A DNA stretch of 64,000 nucleotides, taken from assembly GCF_900114135.1 (NCBI RefSeq), contig NZ_FORY01000003.1, forward strand, positions 124,001 through 188,000. Reading direction: 5' to 3'. Positions 10,890 through 19,365 of the stretch are shown piece after piece; within the stretch, counting starts at the first letter, position 1; each line of letters opens with the position of its first letter. Source of the stretch: Celeribacter halophilus (GTDB taxonomy: Bacteria > Pseudomonadota > Alphaproteobacteria > Rhodobacterales > Rhodobacteraceae). The translations under genes and the position numbers were made by a program. The notes beneath the pieces are model-generated. The model saw only the letters and a program-made list of their open reading frames with translations, was not told the origin of the DNA and did not search any database.

Positions 10890-12370
10890 TGTCTGCATTT
10901 GATGATCTGATGAAGTTCACCCGCGAGACCGAGGCGCTTGGTGCCATTATGGGGCGTCTCAACTGGGATCAGGAAACCATGATGCCGCGCGGTGCAGCCG
11001 AGCAGCGCGGGGAGGAATTCGCCGCGTTGGAAACAGTGCTACACGCCCGCAAAACCGACGTGCGGATCGGGGGCTGGCTGGAGCAGATCGACGTGAAGGC
11101 TATGGATGAGGTCTCCCGCGCGCAACTGCGCCATATCCGCCGCTCCTATGAGCGCAACACGAAAGTGCCCGCGCGCCTCGCGGCCGAACTGGCCAAGGTG
11201 ACCTCAGTGGCCCAAGGCATCTGGGCAGAGGCCCGTGCCCGCGATGATTTCGCGCATTTCGCACCGACCTTCAAAGAGGTCGTCCGCCTGCGCCGCGAAG
11301 AAGCGGCGGCCTTGAAAGAGGGCACGGATTACGACCTCTGGGACGCGCTGCATCAGGATTACGAACCCGGCTCCACAGGTGCACAGCTTGATGCCATGTT
11401 CGGTGCGCTGCGCCCGCGACTTGTGGCGCTGAGAGACAAGATCATGGGAGCCGATCAGCCCAAGGGCCTCTCCGGCACCTATGACGAGGACAAGCAAATG
11501 GCCCTGACCGAAGGACTCGCCGCCGCCTTCGGCTATGATTTCGCCTATGGCCGGATCGACAAGGCGGTGCACCCGTTCTCAAGCGGCTCGGGTCTCGATG
11601 TGCGGATCACCACCCGCACCAACCCTGAAGACCCGCTCAATTCGATCTACTCGACGATCCACGAGACGGGGCATGCGTGCTACGAGCAGAACATCTCCCG
11701 CGACTACCTGTTAACACCTCTGGGCGAGGGCGTCTCCATGGGCGTGCATGAGAGCCAGTCGCGGATTTACGAGAACCAGCTTGGCCGTTCGCGGGCTTTT
11801 ACCGAATATCTCTACGGCCAGATGCGCGAGACCTTCGGCGAGATCGGTGTGAACAGTGCTGAGGATTTCTACGCTGCGGTCAACCGTCTGACACCGGGCT
11901 ATATCCGCACCGAGAGCGACGAGGTGCAGTATAATCTGCATGTGCTGTTGCGCTTCGATCTGGAGCGCCAGATCATCAGCGGGTCTTTGGACATCGACGA
12001 TCTGCCCGAAGCATGGGACAGCCGGTTCGAAGCGGATTTCGGCGTCAAGGTGGACAAGGTCTCCAACGGTTGTCTTCAGGATGTGCACTGGCCCGTGGGG
12101 CTTTTCGGCTATTTCCCGACCTATTCCTTGGGCAACGTCTATGCTGGATGCCTGCACAAGGCGCTGCGTGCCGAGGTTTCCGATCTGGATGCGCAACTGG
12201 CCAAGGGCGATACATCGGCCGCGACGGGTTGGCTCAAGAACAACCTGCAACAATTCGGCGGGCTCAGAGAGCCGCGTGACACGATTGTGCATGCCTGTGG
12301 CTTTGAACCCTCAGAAGCGCCGCTTCTCGACTATCTCGAAGAAAAATTCGCGGGCATTTACGGATTTTGA
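10889..12370 (+). CDS. M32-family metallocarboxypeptidase
   Basis: A 493-aa thermostable-carboxypeptidase-type (Taq CP, M32) zinc peptidase, which removes C-terminal residues from peptides in the cytoplasm. The zinc motif HETGH is at residues 258-262, preceded by the family HPF (VHPFSSGSGLDVRITTR) and followed by GVHESQSR, with YIRTESDEVQYNLHV and YFPTYSLGNVYAG further on. The length is typical (about 490-500). It overlaps ctaA by one base, so it is probably translated from the same mRNA although there is no obvious functional link. Confidence 0.94.
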   Translation: MSAFDDLMKFTRETEALGAIMGRLNWDQETMMPRGAAEQRGEEFAALETVLHARKTDVRIGGWLEQIDVKAMDEVSRAQLRHIRRSYERNTKVPARLAAELAKVTSVAQGIWAEARARDDFAHFAPTFKEVVRLRREEAAALKEGTDYDLWDALHQDYEPGSTGAQLDAMFGALRPRLVALRDKIMGADQPKGLSGTYDEDKQMALTEGLAAAFGYDFAYGRIDKAVHPFSSGSGLDVRITTRTNPEDPLNSIYSTIHETGHACYEQNISRDYLLTPLGEGVSMGVHESQSRIYENQLGRSRAFTEYLYGQMRETFGEIGVNSAEDFYAAVNRLTPGYIRTESDEVQYNLHVLLRFDLERQIISGSLDIDDLPEAWDSRFEADFGVKVDKVSNGCLQDVHWPVGLFGYFPTYSLGNVYAGCLHKALRAEVSDLDAQLAKGDTSAATGWLKNNLQQFGGLREPRDTIVHACGFEPSEAPLLDYLEEKFAGIYGF

Positions 12371-12442
12371 GTATTTATGGCAGCAAAGGAGACGCCGCGA
12401 CCACTGGCGGGAAACGCGGGGTTTCCTTGGCTGTTGAAACAC

Positions 12443-13621
12443 TTAAAGAGCGCCGCGCATGGTGAACCACGGTTCGCATTTGGCGCGGATATAAGGCCAG
12501 AGGGCCGGACAGCCGCGTGCGATCTTGACGCCGATCCGGCTGTCGAGTTGGTGCAGCTTGACATCATAGGTGCGCCATGAGCCGCCATCATCGGCGAGGT
12601 TGTGCAGCACAGGCTGGCAGCGGTCGATGGATTTGGCATAGATGGCGGTCGGGGTTTGGGCGGCTTCGAATTCGTCCCAGATCGCACGGAAGCTTCGCGC
12701 TTGAGAATCGGGTAGAAGTCCGAAGAGCCGGTCTGCCGCGCGTTGTTCGGCGTCTTCCTGCGCTTTCATGGCTTCGGGTGTGACGGCGCCGTGAATGGGC
12801 GTGTCGCCTGCGTCTACTTCGACAATGTCATGCAGCAGGAGCATTTTGATCGCCAGTGCCAGATCGACATCGGCGCCAGCGTGGTCGGCCAGTGTCAGGG
12901 CGTAGAGCATGATGTGCCAGCTGTGCTCTCCGGTGTTTTCCTTGCGCGAGCCATCCGCGATCGGGGTGGCACGGTAGACCGATTTGAGCCGGTCCGCCTC
13001 GCACCAGAAGGCAAATCGTCTGGCCAGATCGCCTTGCGGCATTTCGCCTGCGAAAGCGGCCTTGGTAAAGTCGAACAGCTCCGGCAGGATGTCTTTGGTC
13101 TTCACCGCGCGGCCGCGTCGCAGGTTGCCTGCAACGATCTCGCGTTCTTCTTCAAGCTGCACGGGCGCGCCGATGCTTTGCAGGGCGGGGGCGAGGTAGT
13201 CGACCGCTTTGGCAAAGCGTGCGGTCTCTGTTTCCATCGCCTCGAATTCGGCCCATGTGCTGCGGAACCGTGTGGCGAGGTCTTCGGGCAGAAGGCCGTA
13301 GATGCGCTCTGCGGCGGCGGCTTCGCGTGCGGCGATGTCTTCGGTGTCGTAGAGGATATGGATCGGGTGGTCCCCCGCGTCCACTTCGACGATGTCATGG
13401 AGCATGAGCATTTCGATGGCGCGGTCGAGATTGGTGCCATCAGAGGCCATAGGGGCCATCAGAAAAGCCAGAAGACAGGCGTGCCAGCTATGTTCGGCGG
13501 AGTTTTCGAACCGCGAGCGATCCATGAGCTGATTGGCGCGCTCCACCGTCTTGAGCCGGTCCGCCTCCATCAGGAAGGCATATTGGGCGTCAAGGCGGGG
13601 GGAGGCGGTATCTTTTGGCAT
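12443..13621 (-). CDS. Tandem HD-domain phosphohydrolase
   Basis: A 392-aa protein made of two similar halves, each an HD domain of the YfbR/HDDC2 nucleotidase type. The H...HD...D ligands are H44, H75-D76, D141 in the first half and H233, H264-D265, D333 in the second, a shift of about 189 residues. Both halves share ADRLK, EHSWH, LHDIVEVDAGD, RIYGLLP/RLFGLLP and a later F/W-x-EFEA segment. HDDC2/YfbR enzymes dephosphorylate deoxynucleoside 5'-monophosphates, so this fusion probably acts as a single-chain dimer. Only 4 bases separate its start from the next minus-strand gene upstream (13626-13895). Confidence 0.85.
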   Translation of the reverse strand: MPKDTASPRLDAQYAFLMEADRLKTVERANQLMDRSRFENSAEHSWHACLLAFLMAPMASDGTNLDRAIEMLMLHDIVEVDAGDHPIHILYDTEDIAAREAAAAERIYGLLPEDLATRFRSTWAEFEAMETETARFAKAVDYLAPALQSIGAPVQLEEEREIVAGNLRRGRAVKTKDILPELFDFTKAAFAGEMPQGDLARRFAFWCEADRLKSVYRATPIADGSRKENTGEHSWHIMLYALTLADHAGADVDLALAIKMLLLHDIVEVDAGDTPIHGAVTPEAMKAQEDAEQRAADRLFGLLPDSQARSFRAIWDEFEAAQTPTAIYAKSIDRCQPVLHNLADDGGSWRTYDVKLHQLDSRIGVKIARGCPALWPYIRAKCEPWFTMRGAL

Positions 13622-13625
13622 GGGC

Positions 13626-13895
13626 TCAGTATTCTATGTCATCTTCGGAGCCGGGGGGCGGGGCGGAGGCTGCCTGTCCGGCTTTGGCTTCGGCAATGCG
13701 TTTTCGCAGGTATTCTCTTGCGCGCGCCTCGGAAAGGCGCACGCGGGCGGCGGTGAGGAAGGCTTCTTGCGTGGTGACGGAAGAGGCCCCGATCACGCGG
13801 GCCACGTCCTGAATCAATTCCTCGCTGCCGACGATGTCCAGCGCTGCGATGGTTTCTTTCGCCAGATCGTCGGCGAGGTCTTCCATGATCCCCAT
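13626..13895 (-). CDS. Small conserved hypothetical protein
   Basis: An 89-aa acidic, helical protein (MGIMEDLADDLAKETIAALD..., ending GSEDDIEY). No catalytic motif or membrane segment is visible. Two predicted helices with RVRLSEAREREYLRKR-like charge patterning suggest a helical-bundle adaptor. It lies between the alpha/beta hydrolase (19 bases upstream) and the tandem-HD gene (4 bases downstream) on the same strand, so the three are probably one transcript. I do not recognise its family with confidence. Confidence 0.65.
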   Translation of the reverse strand: MGIMEDLADDLAKETIAALDIVGSEELIQDVARVIGASSVTTQEAFLTAARVRLSEARAREYLRKRIAEAKAGQAASAPPPGSEDDIEY

Positions 13896-13914
13896 GAGGC
13901 TGCGGCTCCCTGGT

Positions 13915-14568
13915 TTATCGTGTCGTTTCGGTCAGGCGGCGGCGGACATATTGGTCGACCGAGCCGATCATCTCTTCCATATGCGGGTCTTCGAAGAAGT
14001 GTCCGGCACCTTCGATTTCCTGATGGGTGATGGTGATCCCCTTTTGCTCGTGCAGTTTGTTCACAAGCGTATGGGTGTCCTTCGGCGGCGCGACGCGGTC
14101 GGCGGTGCCGTTGATGATCAGACCCGAAGACGGGCAGGGGGCGAGGAAGGAAAAGTCATACATATTGGCCGGCGGTGCGACCGAGATGAAGCCGGTGATC
14201 TCCGGACGACGCATCAGCAGTTGCATGCCGATCCATGCGCCAAAGGAGAAGCCTGCAACCCAGCAATGTTTCGCATTCGGGTTCAGCGACTGGAGGTAGT
14301 CCAGCGCGGAGGCTGCATCCGACAATTCGCCGACGCCTTGGTCGTATTCGCCCTGAGAGCGGCCCACGCCACGGAAGTTGAACCGCAGCACGGTGAAGCC
14401 CATGTTGTGGAAGGCGTAGTGCAGGTTATAGACCACGCGGTTGTTCATCGTGCCGCCGAATTGCGGGTGAGGATGAAGAATAATGGCGATGGGGGCGTCT
14501 TTTTTCGGCTGCGGGTGGTAGCGGCCTTCGAGCCGACCCTCGGGGCCGGGAAAAATCACTTCGGGCAT
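13915..14568 (-). CDS. Alpha/beta hydrolase
   Basis: A 217-aa single-domain alpha/beta hydrolase, probably a cytoplasmic esterase or acyl-hydrolase. The catalytic triad can be assigned as S108 in the nucleophile elbow GFSFGA, D157 in NGTADRVAP and H190 in GAGHFF. The oxyanion region is HPHPQFGGTMNN near residue 32, a motif of the small YfhR/COG2945-like group. There is no lid insertion or signal peptide. It is first gene of a three-gene minus-strand unit; the divergent iscR promoter region lies upstream. Confidence 0.88.
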   Translation of the reverse strand: MPEVIFPGPEGRLEGRYHPQPKKDAPIAIILHPHPQFGGTMNNRVVYNLHYAFHNMGFTVLRFNFRGVGRSQGEYDQGVGELSDAASALDYLQSLNPNAKHCWVAGFSFGAWIGMQLLMRRPEITGFISVAPPANMYDFSFLAPCPSSGLIINGTADRVAPPKDTHTLVNKLHEQKGITITHQEIEGAGHFFEDPHMEEMIGSVDQYVRRRLTETTR

Positions 14569-14689
14569 AGTCGTCCCTGTCTCCTCATGTCGCAGCGACC
14601 CTGTAGGGCTATAGGTCGCGGCGGTCTTTGTCTGGCAAAACCCTGTGAAAAGAGTCCTGCATTCATATGATCGCGGGTGGCCTTTATAG

Positions 14690-14718
14690 TTGACGAATTC
14701 CCTCGCCTAATTTAGAAG
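14690..14718 (+). promoter_or_regulatory. Putative iscR-suf operon promoter
   Basis: TTGACG at 14690-14695 fits a -35 box. With a 17-base spacer the -10 position is TAGAAG at 14713-14718 (4 of 6 matches to TATAAT). The -10 lies inside the 14709-14729 palindrome, so a bound repressor would block RNA polymerase. The assignment is by inspection only. Confidence 0.45.
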
Positions 14719-14729
14719 CATTCTAAATT
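14709..14729. promoter_or_regulatory. Irr-type ICE-box palindrome
   Basis: A perfect 21-bp inverted repeat: AATTTAGAA, GCA spacer, TTCTAAATT. It matches the alphaproteobacterial ICE box (TTTAGAA-N3-TTCTAAA) recognised by the heme- and iron-sensing regulator Irr. The site overlaps the predicted -10 of the SUF operon, consistent with repression when iron is low. Confidence 0.75.
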
Positions 14730-14917
14730 GACCGAACTCAAGGCCGACGCGTGTGGTATGGAGGTAAGGCTCCCGCGTGCGCACGTCAATGTTTTTGCGT
14801 TTGTTTTTCTGTGTTCAGGTGACGGAATCACGCAAAGCACTGTAAGGGCAGGGGCGAAGTGTCGAAAAGCGCGTGGTTTGGCCGGTAGTTTGCCGGATGC
14901 CGCAAAGGAGAACGCAG

Positions 14918-15379
14918 ATGAAACTGTCTACTAAAGGGCGTTATGCCATGGTGGCGCTGGCTGATCTGGCGCTGCAAAAGGAAGGAAGCCTGTTGTCTTT
15001 GGCAGATATTGCCAAGCGGCAGGATATTTCGCTGCCCTATCTCGAACAGCTTTTCGTCAAATTGCGTCGCGCCGAACTGGTGTCGTCCGTGCGGGGACCG
15101 GGGGGCGGTTACAAACTTGCCAAACCGGCCTCCGAGATTCGGGTTTCCGACATCATGGAGGCTGTGGATGAGACGGTGTCAGCCATGCACACGGGCGCGG
15201 GGGCATCCGGCGGGATTTCTGGTTCGCGGGCGCAGAGCATGACCAACCGCCTGTGGGAAGGCCTTTCCGCGCATGTCTATGTGTTCCTGCATCAGACCCG
15301 CCTGTCGGATGTGGTGAAGAACGAACTACGGCCCTGTCCGGCGGTGCCGAATATTTTTGCCGTTGTGGATGACGAGTGA
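14918..15379 (+). CDS. iscR: Rrf2-family iron-sulfur regulator IscR
   Basis: A 153-aa Rrf2 transcription factor that leads the SUF operon. The winged helix-turn-helix is clear: MKLSTKGRYAMVALADLAL, then DIAKRQDISLPYLEQLFVKLRRAELVSSVRGPGGGYKLAKP. Classical IscR has three cysteines around 92-104; here that region (AMHTGAGASGGISGSRAQ) has none, and the only cysteine in the protein is C140 near the C-terminus. Single-cysteine IscR is known in Rhodobacterales as a different type of Fe-S-binding repressor. AAAGGAG just upstream supports the ATG at 14918. Confidence 0.92.
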   Translation: MKLSTKGRYAMVALADLALQKEGSLLSLADIAKRQDISLPYLEQLFVKLRRAELVSSVRGPGGGYKLAKPASEIRVSDIMEAVDETVSAMHTGAGASGGISGSRAQSMTNRLWEGLSAHVYVFLHQTRLSDVVKNELRPCPAVPNIFAVVDDE

Positions 15380-15418
15380 TCCGCTCTTGTTGAGCATTTG
15401 AACAGCAAAGGACATCCC

Positions 15419-16468
15419 GTGAACACCTCCCGCATATATCTCGATTGGAACGCCACCGCGCCGCTGTGTCAGGCTGCGCGAGAGGCGATGATTGCGGCGA
15501 TGGATGTTGTCGGGAACCCGTCTTCGGTGCATGGCGAAGGCCGTGCGGCGAAAGGGTTGATGGAACGCGCACGGGCGCAGGTGGCCGAGGCTTTCGGGGC
15601 GCAGGGGGCGGATATTGTCTTTACCTCCGGCGCAACCGAGGCGGCGGCTTTGGCGCTGCCGGGGCGCGGGTTGCACTGTGCGCAGATCGAGCATGAGGCC
15701 GTGTCGTCATGGTGTGATGCCGATTTGCCTGTGGATCGTGCTGGGCAGGTGACTGTTACGGAGCCGCAAAACAGCGCGCTTCAGCTGGCCAATTCGGAGA
15801 CCGGAATTTTGCAAGATCTGCCCGAAGGGCTGGCGGTCTGTGATGCGACGCAAGGATTCGGGAAAATCCCGCTGGCGTTCAACTGGTTGGGCTGCGATAT
15901 GGCGCTCGTGTCGGCGCACAAGCTTGGTGGGCCGAAGGGCGTGGGTGCTCTGGTACTCAAGCAGGGGCTGGATGTCGAGGCCGGTATCAAGGGTGGCGGT
16001 CAGGAGATGGGGCGCAGAAGCGGCACCGAGAACCTGATCTGCATCGCGGGGTTCGGCGCGGCCGCCGAGATGGCGGCGAAACGTCTGGCGGACGGGCTTT
16101 GGGACGAGGTTGCACAAAAACGCGATTATCTCGAATCCCTGATTGCCAACGAGATCGAAGACTCCATCTTTGTGGGGAAGGGTGGAAAACGTTTGCCCAA
16201 TACGATGAGCCTGATCACGCCCGGTTGGAAGGGTGAGACGCAGGTGATGCAGATGGACCTTGCGGGGGTCGCGGTCTCTGCGGGCTCGGCCTGTTCCTCG
16301 GGCAAGGTCAGGGCGTCGAAAGTGTTGACCGCGATGGGATATGCCGAAGACGAGGCGGCAAGTGCGCTTCGGGTGTCGATCGGCCCCGAGGTGACGAAAG
16401 AAGAATTGGAGCGGTTCGCCACGGCTTGGCTGTCCGCACATGCGCGGTGGAAGAAACGCGCAGCATAA
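15419..16468 (+). CDS. iscS: Cysteine desulfurase (IscS/NifS-like)
   Basis: A 349-aa PLP enzyme that takes sulfur from cysteine for Fe-S cluster assembly. Visible features: N-terminal IYLDWNATAPL, the PLP lysine at about K168 (SAHKLGGPKG), GGGQEMGRRSGTEN, and the persulfide-carrying cysteine at about C292 (SAGSACSSGK). It is short compared with IscS (about 400). The start is a GTG at 15419 with GCAAAGGAC upstream; the TTG at 15398 overlaps that ribosome site and is less likely. It is a second desulfurase in addition to SufS in the same operon. Confidence 0.9.
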   Translation: MNTSRIYLDWNATAPLCQAAREAMIAAMDVVGNPSSVHGEGRAAKGLMERARAQVAEAFGAQGADIVFTSGATEAAALALPGRGLHCAQIEHEAVSSWCDADLPVDRAGQVTVTEPQNSALQLANSETGILQDLPEGLAVCDATQGFGKIPLAFNWLGCDMALVSAHKLGGPKGVGALVLKQGLDVEAGIKGGGQEMGRRSGTENLICIAGFGAAAEMAAKRLADGLWDEVAQKRDYLESLIANEIEDSIFVGKGGKRLPNTMSLITPGWKGETQVMQMDLAGVAVSAGSACSSGKVRASKVLTAMGYAEDEAASALRVSIGPEVTKEELERFATAWLSAHARWKKRAA

Positions 16469-16541
16469 GATGAGGGCCAAACGGGCCCCGCAACGCACAT
16501 GAGGGGCGCGAGCCTCCAAGACTACGGTAAGGAGTGATCCC

Positions 16542-18083
16542 ATGGTGGATGACGTACAGTTGAAAGATCAGGTCAAGGAAGGCGTCGAGGAAGAAACCGT
16601 CGCCGCCGTTCAGGCACTGGCTGGCAAGTATAAATACGGCTGGGACACGGAAATCGAAATGGACTACGCGCCCAAGGGCCTGTCCGAAGATATCGTGCGC
16701 TTGATCTCTGCTAAGAACGAAGAGCCGGAATGGATGCTGGAATGGCGTCTGGAGGCCTATCGCCGCTGGGTCACGATGGAAGAGCCGGACTGGGCGATGA
16801 TCGATTATCCCGAGATCGATTTTCAGGACCAGTATTACTATGCGCGTCCGAAGAGCATGGAAGAAAAGCCCAAGTCTCTGGACGAGGTGGATCCGAAGCT
16901 TCTGGCTACCTATGAAAAGCTCGGCATTTCGCTGAAAGAGCAAATGATCCTTGCCGGTGTCGAAGGCGCGGGCGAGGTGCCTGCGGACGGGGACAATTCC
17001 GAGCGCAAGGTGGCGGTTGATGCGGTGTTCGACTCCGTCTCTGTCGGTACGACCTTCAAGAAAGAGCTGGAAAAAGCCGGCGTCATTTTCTGTTCGATCT
17101 CGGAAGCGATCAAAGAGCATCCCGAGCTTGTGAAGAAATACCTGGCTTCCGTGGTGCCGGTCTCTGACAACTATTATGCGACGCTCAACTCGGCGGTGTT
17201 TTCCGACGGATCGTTCGTCTACATCCCGCCAAACACGCGTTGCCCGATGGAATTGTCCACCTATTTCCGTATCAATGCGGAGAACACAGGCCAGTTCGAG
17301 CGCACGCTGATCATCGCGGACAAGGGCTCTTATGTCTCCTACCTCGAAGGCTGTACCGCGCCGCAACGCGACGTGGCCCAGCTTCACGCTGCAGTCGTCG
17401 AGATCGTGATCGAGGAAGACGCCGAGGTGAAATATTCCACGGTGCAAAACTGGTTCCCCGGCGACGAAGAGGGCAAGGGCGGCATCTACAACTTTGTCAC
17501 CAAACGCGCCGATTGTCGCGGTGACCGCTCCAAAGTGATGTGGACGCAGGTGGAAACCGGCTCCTCGGTGACGTGGAAATACCCCTCCTGCATTCTGCGC
17601 GGGGATGACAGTCAGGGCGAGTTCTATTCCATCGCCATCACCAACAACCACCAGCAGGCCGACACCGGCACGAAGATGATCCATCTGGGCAAGAATACCC
17701 GTTCGCGGATTGTCTCCAAAGGCATCTCCGCCGGCGTGGCGCAGAACACCTATCGGGGTCAGGTCTCTATGCACCCGAAGGCGAAAAACTCGCGCAACTA
17801 TACGCAATGTGACAGTTTGCTGATCGGCGACAAATGCGGGGCGCATACGGTGCCTTACATCGAGGTGAAGAACAATTCCTCGCGTGTGGAACATGAGGCC
17901 ACCACCTCGAAAGTGGATGACGAGCAAATGTTCTACTGCCGCCAGCGTGGCATGGACGAGGAAGAGGCTGTGGCGCTGATCGTCAACGGCTTTGCCAAGG
18001 AGGTGCTGCAAGCCCTGCCGATGGAATTTGCCATGGAAGCGCAGCAACTTGTGGCGATCTCTCTGGAAGGGTCGGTCGGCTGA
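16542..18083 (+). CDS. sufB: Fe-S cluster assembly protein SufB
   Basis: A 513-aa scaffold subunit of the SufBC2D complex, which builds Fe-S clusters from SufS-derived sulfur. The N-terminal helical part contains [25 protein letters not shown]. The right-handed beta-helix core holds [23 protein letters not shown] and [28 protein letters not shown]. The C-terminal part holds [37 protein letters not shown], including the conserved Cys and Glu/His cluster region. GGTAAGGAG precedes the ATG. The stop overlaps the next open frame by one base. Confidence 0.97.
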   Translation: MVDDVQLKDQVKEGVEEETVAAVQALAGKYKYGWDTEIEMDYAPKGLSEDIVRLISAKNEEPEWMLEWRLEAYRRWVTMEEPDWAMIDYPEIDFQDQYYYARPKSMEEKPKSLDEVDPKLLATYEKLGISLKEQMILAGVEGAGEVPADGDNSERKVAVDAVFDSVSVGTTFKKELEKAGVIFCSISEAIKEHPELVKKYLASVVPVSDNYYATLNSAVFSDGSFVYIPPNTRCPMELSTYFRINAENTGQFERTLIIADKGSYVSYLEGCTAPQRDVAQLHAAVVEIVIEEDAEVKYSTVQNWFPGDEEGKGGIYNFVTKRADCRGDRSKVMWTQVETGSSVTWKYPSCILRGDDSQGEFYSIAITNNHQQADTGTKMIHLGKNTRSRIVSKGISAGVAQNTYRGQVSMHPKAKNSRNYTQCDSLLIGDKCGAHTVPYIEVKNNSSRVEHEATTSKVDDEQMFYCRQRGMDEEEAVALIVNGFAKEVLQALPMEFAMEAQQLVAISLEGSVG

Positions 18084-18118
18084 TGGCCGGTCCTTGGAAA
18101 GGCAAAGGAGATCAAACG

Positions 18119-18430
18119 ATGATCACCACCACGACGCCTTCGGTCGAAGGGCATAAAATAACCACCTATCATGGCATCGTTACCGGCGAGGCCATCATGG
18201 GCGCCAATATCGTGCGCGATCTCTTTGCGCAGGTGACCGACATCATCGGCGGGCGCTCCAACGCCTATGAGTCGAAACTCGCCGAAGGACGGGAGACCGC
18301 GCTCAGCGAGATGCAGGACAAGGCACGGGCGATGGGTGCGAATGCGGTCGTGGGGATTGATCTGGATTACGAGGTGATCGGCCAGATGCTTATGGTGTCA
18401 GCCTCCGGCACCGCTGTGACGGTGGAGTAA
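18119..18430 (+). CDS. YbjQ/UPF0145 family protein
   Basis: A 103-aa protein of the YbjQ (putative heavy-metal-binding) family: [37 protein letters not shown], then [22 protein letters not shown], then [17 protein letters not shown]. YbjQ proteins form pentamers; function is unknown. I chose the ATG at 18119, with AAAGGAG upstream; the frame is open to 18083, but that extension is not family-like. It sits directly after sufB in the operon, so it may handle metal for Fe-S assembly (inference). Confidence 0.88.
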   Translation: MITTTTPSVEGHKITTYHGIVTGEAIMGANIVRDLFAQVTDIIGGRSNAYESKLAEGRETALSEMQDKARAMGANAVVGIDLDYEVIGQMLMVSASGTAVTVE

Positions 18431-18434
18431 GCCG

Positions 18435-18647
18435 ATGCGTTTCGATCTCTTCCCCATGTTCATCGCCAGTTCCGCCGGTATCGGCCTTGGTGTCTTTATC
18501 GGCGTGTTCATCGGCCTTCTGATGCGTGTGAAGGCGGGCAAGCGGGAAGGGTTGATCATGAACTCTGTCGCGGCGACGTCCTTTCTCGCCTCTGTCGCGG
18601 CGTTGGTGCTGTCCGCACTGATCAAACTCGTAAGCTATTCCGGCTGA
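18435..18647 (+). CDS. Small two-helix membrane protein
   Basis: A 70-aa protein with two hydrophobic segments (about residues 8-31, GIGLGVFIGVFIGLLM type, and 45-66) separated by a basic loop RVKAGKREG. No family is recognised. It starts 4 bases after the YbjQ-like gene and ends one base before the next gene, so it is a genuine member of the operon rather than a chance frame. Its role is unknown. Confidence 0.65.
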   Translation: MRFDLFPMFIASSAGIGLGVFIGVFIGLLMRVKAGKREGLIMNSVAATSFLASVAALVLSALIKLVSYSG

Positions 18648-18648
18648 C

Positions 18649-19269
18649 ATGACCCTGCAAGACGCACATATCGCTTTTGGCTCTCAGGGGCCCGAACTGA
18701 CCTTCCCCGCGGAGGTCAGGGCATTTCTGTGCGCGCAATATGATGCGGCGGATGTGATCGTGGAATATGGCTCCGGCGGCTCCACCGCTTACGGGGCGGG
18801 GCAGGCGGGCAAGACGCTGTATTCCGTTGAAGGCGACAAGGCGTGGCACAAGGCCATGCAGGCGCATTTCGACAGCCATCCGCCCAAGGCTGATCTGCGT
18901 CTGATCCATGCGGATATTGGCGAGACAGGGGAGTGGTCATGGCCCAAGGGCAATGGCAAATGGTTCCGCTATCCCGATTATTGCTTTGGCGTTTGGCAGC
19001 GTGAAGACCTCAAATCCCCTGATCTGGTGTTGATTGACGGGCGGTTCCGCACGGGCTGTTTCGTCGCCACGATGACGTCGATCACACGCCCTACGCGGGT
19101 TCTGGTCGACGATTTTGTGGGCCGTGAGGACAAATACGGGTTGATGACGGAATTTGCGACTCCGACCGCTTTCCACGGCCGGATGGCGCAGTTCGATCTG
19201 GAACCGATCACCTCATTTCCTGCGGACAAGCTCTACACCCTGCTCAAAGCGTTTCAGGGGAAAGCATGA
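18649..19269 (+). CDS. SAM-methyltransferase-fold protein
   Basis: A 206-aa protein with a class I methyltransferase-like fold: VIVEYGSGGSTAYGA resembles motif I (glycine-rich SAM loop), YSVEGDKAWH resembles motif II with an acidic residue at the end of strand 2, and PDLVLIDGRFR resembles motif IV. A later VLVDDFVGREDKY segment is conserved-looking. The substrate is unknown and methyltransferase activity is inferred only from fold. It lies in the SUF operon between a small membrane protein and another uncharacterised membrane protein. Confidence 0.7.
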   Translation: MTLQDAHIAFGSQGPELTFPAEVRAFLCAQYDAADVIVEYGSGGSTAYGAGQAGKTLYSVEGDKAWHKAMQAHFDSHPPKADLRLIHADIGETGEWSWPKGNGKWFRYPDYCFGVWQREDLKSPDLVLIDGRFRTGCFVATMTSITRPTRVLVDDFVGREDKYGLMTEFATPTAFHGRMAQFDLEPITSFPADKLYTLLKAFQGKA

Positions 19270-19365
19270 TGATGTTCACCGCCCCCTCCACGCAGAACCT
19301 GCCCGATTTTTGCCATGTTTCCTTGGTAAAAGGAATGCTTACAAAGTGTTTTAACGGGTATTGGC

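Larger units (their letters stand above)
14569..14917. other. Divergent intergenic region, hydrolase / iscR
   Basis: About 350 bases without a gene. The right part holds the iscR-suf promoter and an Irr-type palindrome at 14709-14729. The long leader after the palindrome (about 190 bases to iscR) contains no convincing ORF; the open frame at 14728-14934 runs into iscR without a start signal. Confidence 0.6.

Noticed and set aside
12401-12430. Possible terminator after the carboxypeptidase gene
   Set aside because: GGAAAC and GTTTCC arms are only 6 bp with no T-run; insufficient for a call.
12743-13756. A 337-codon plus-strand frame
   Set aside because: It covers the tandem-HD gene on the opposite strand. 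The HD motifs on the minus strand are decisive.
16308-18047. A 579-codon open frame on the minus strand
   Set aside because: It lies wholly antisense to sufB and part of iscS, both certain by homology. Its composition is rich in His, Arg and Asp, typical of a high-GC shadow frame.
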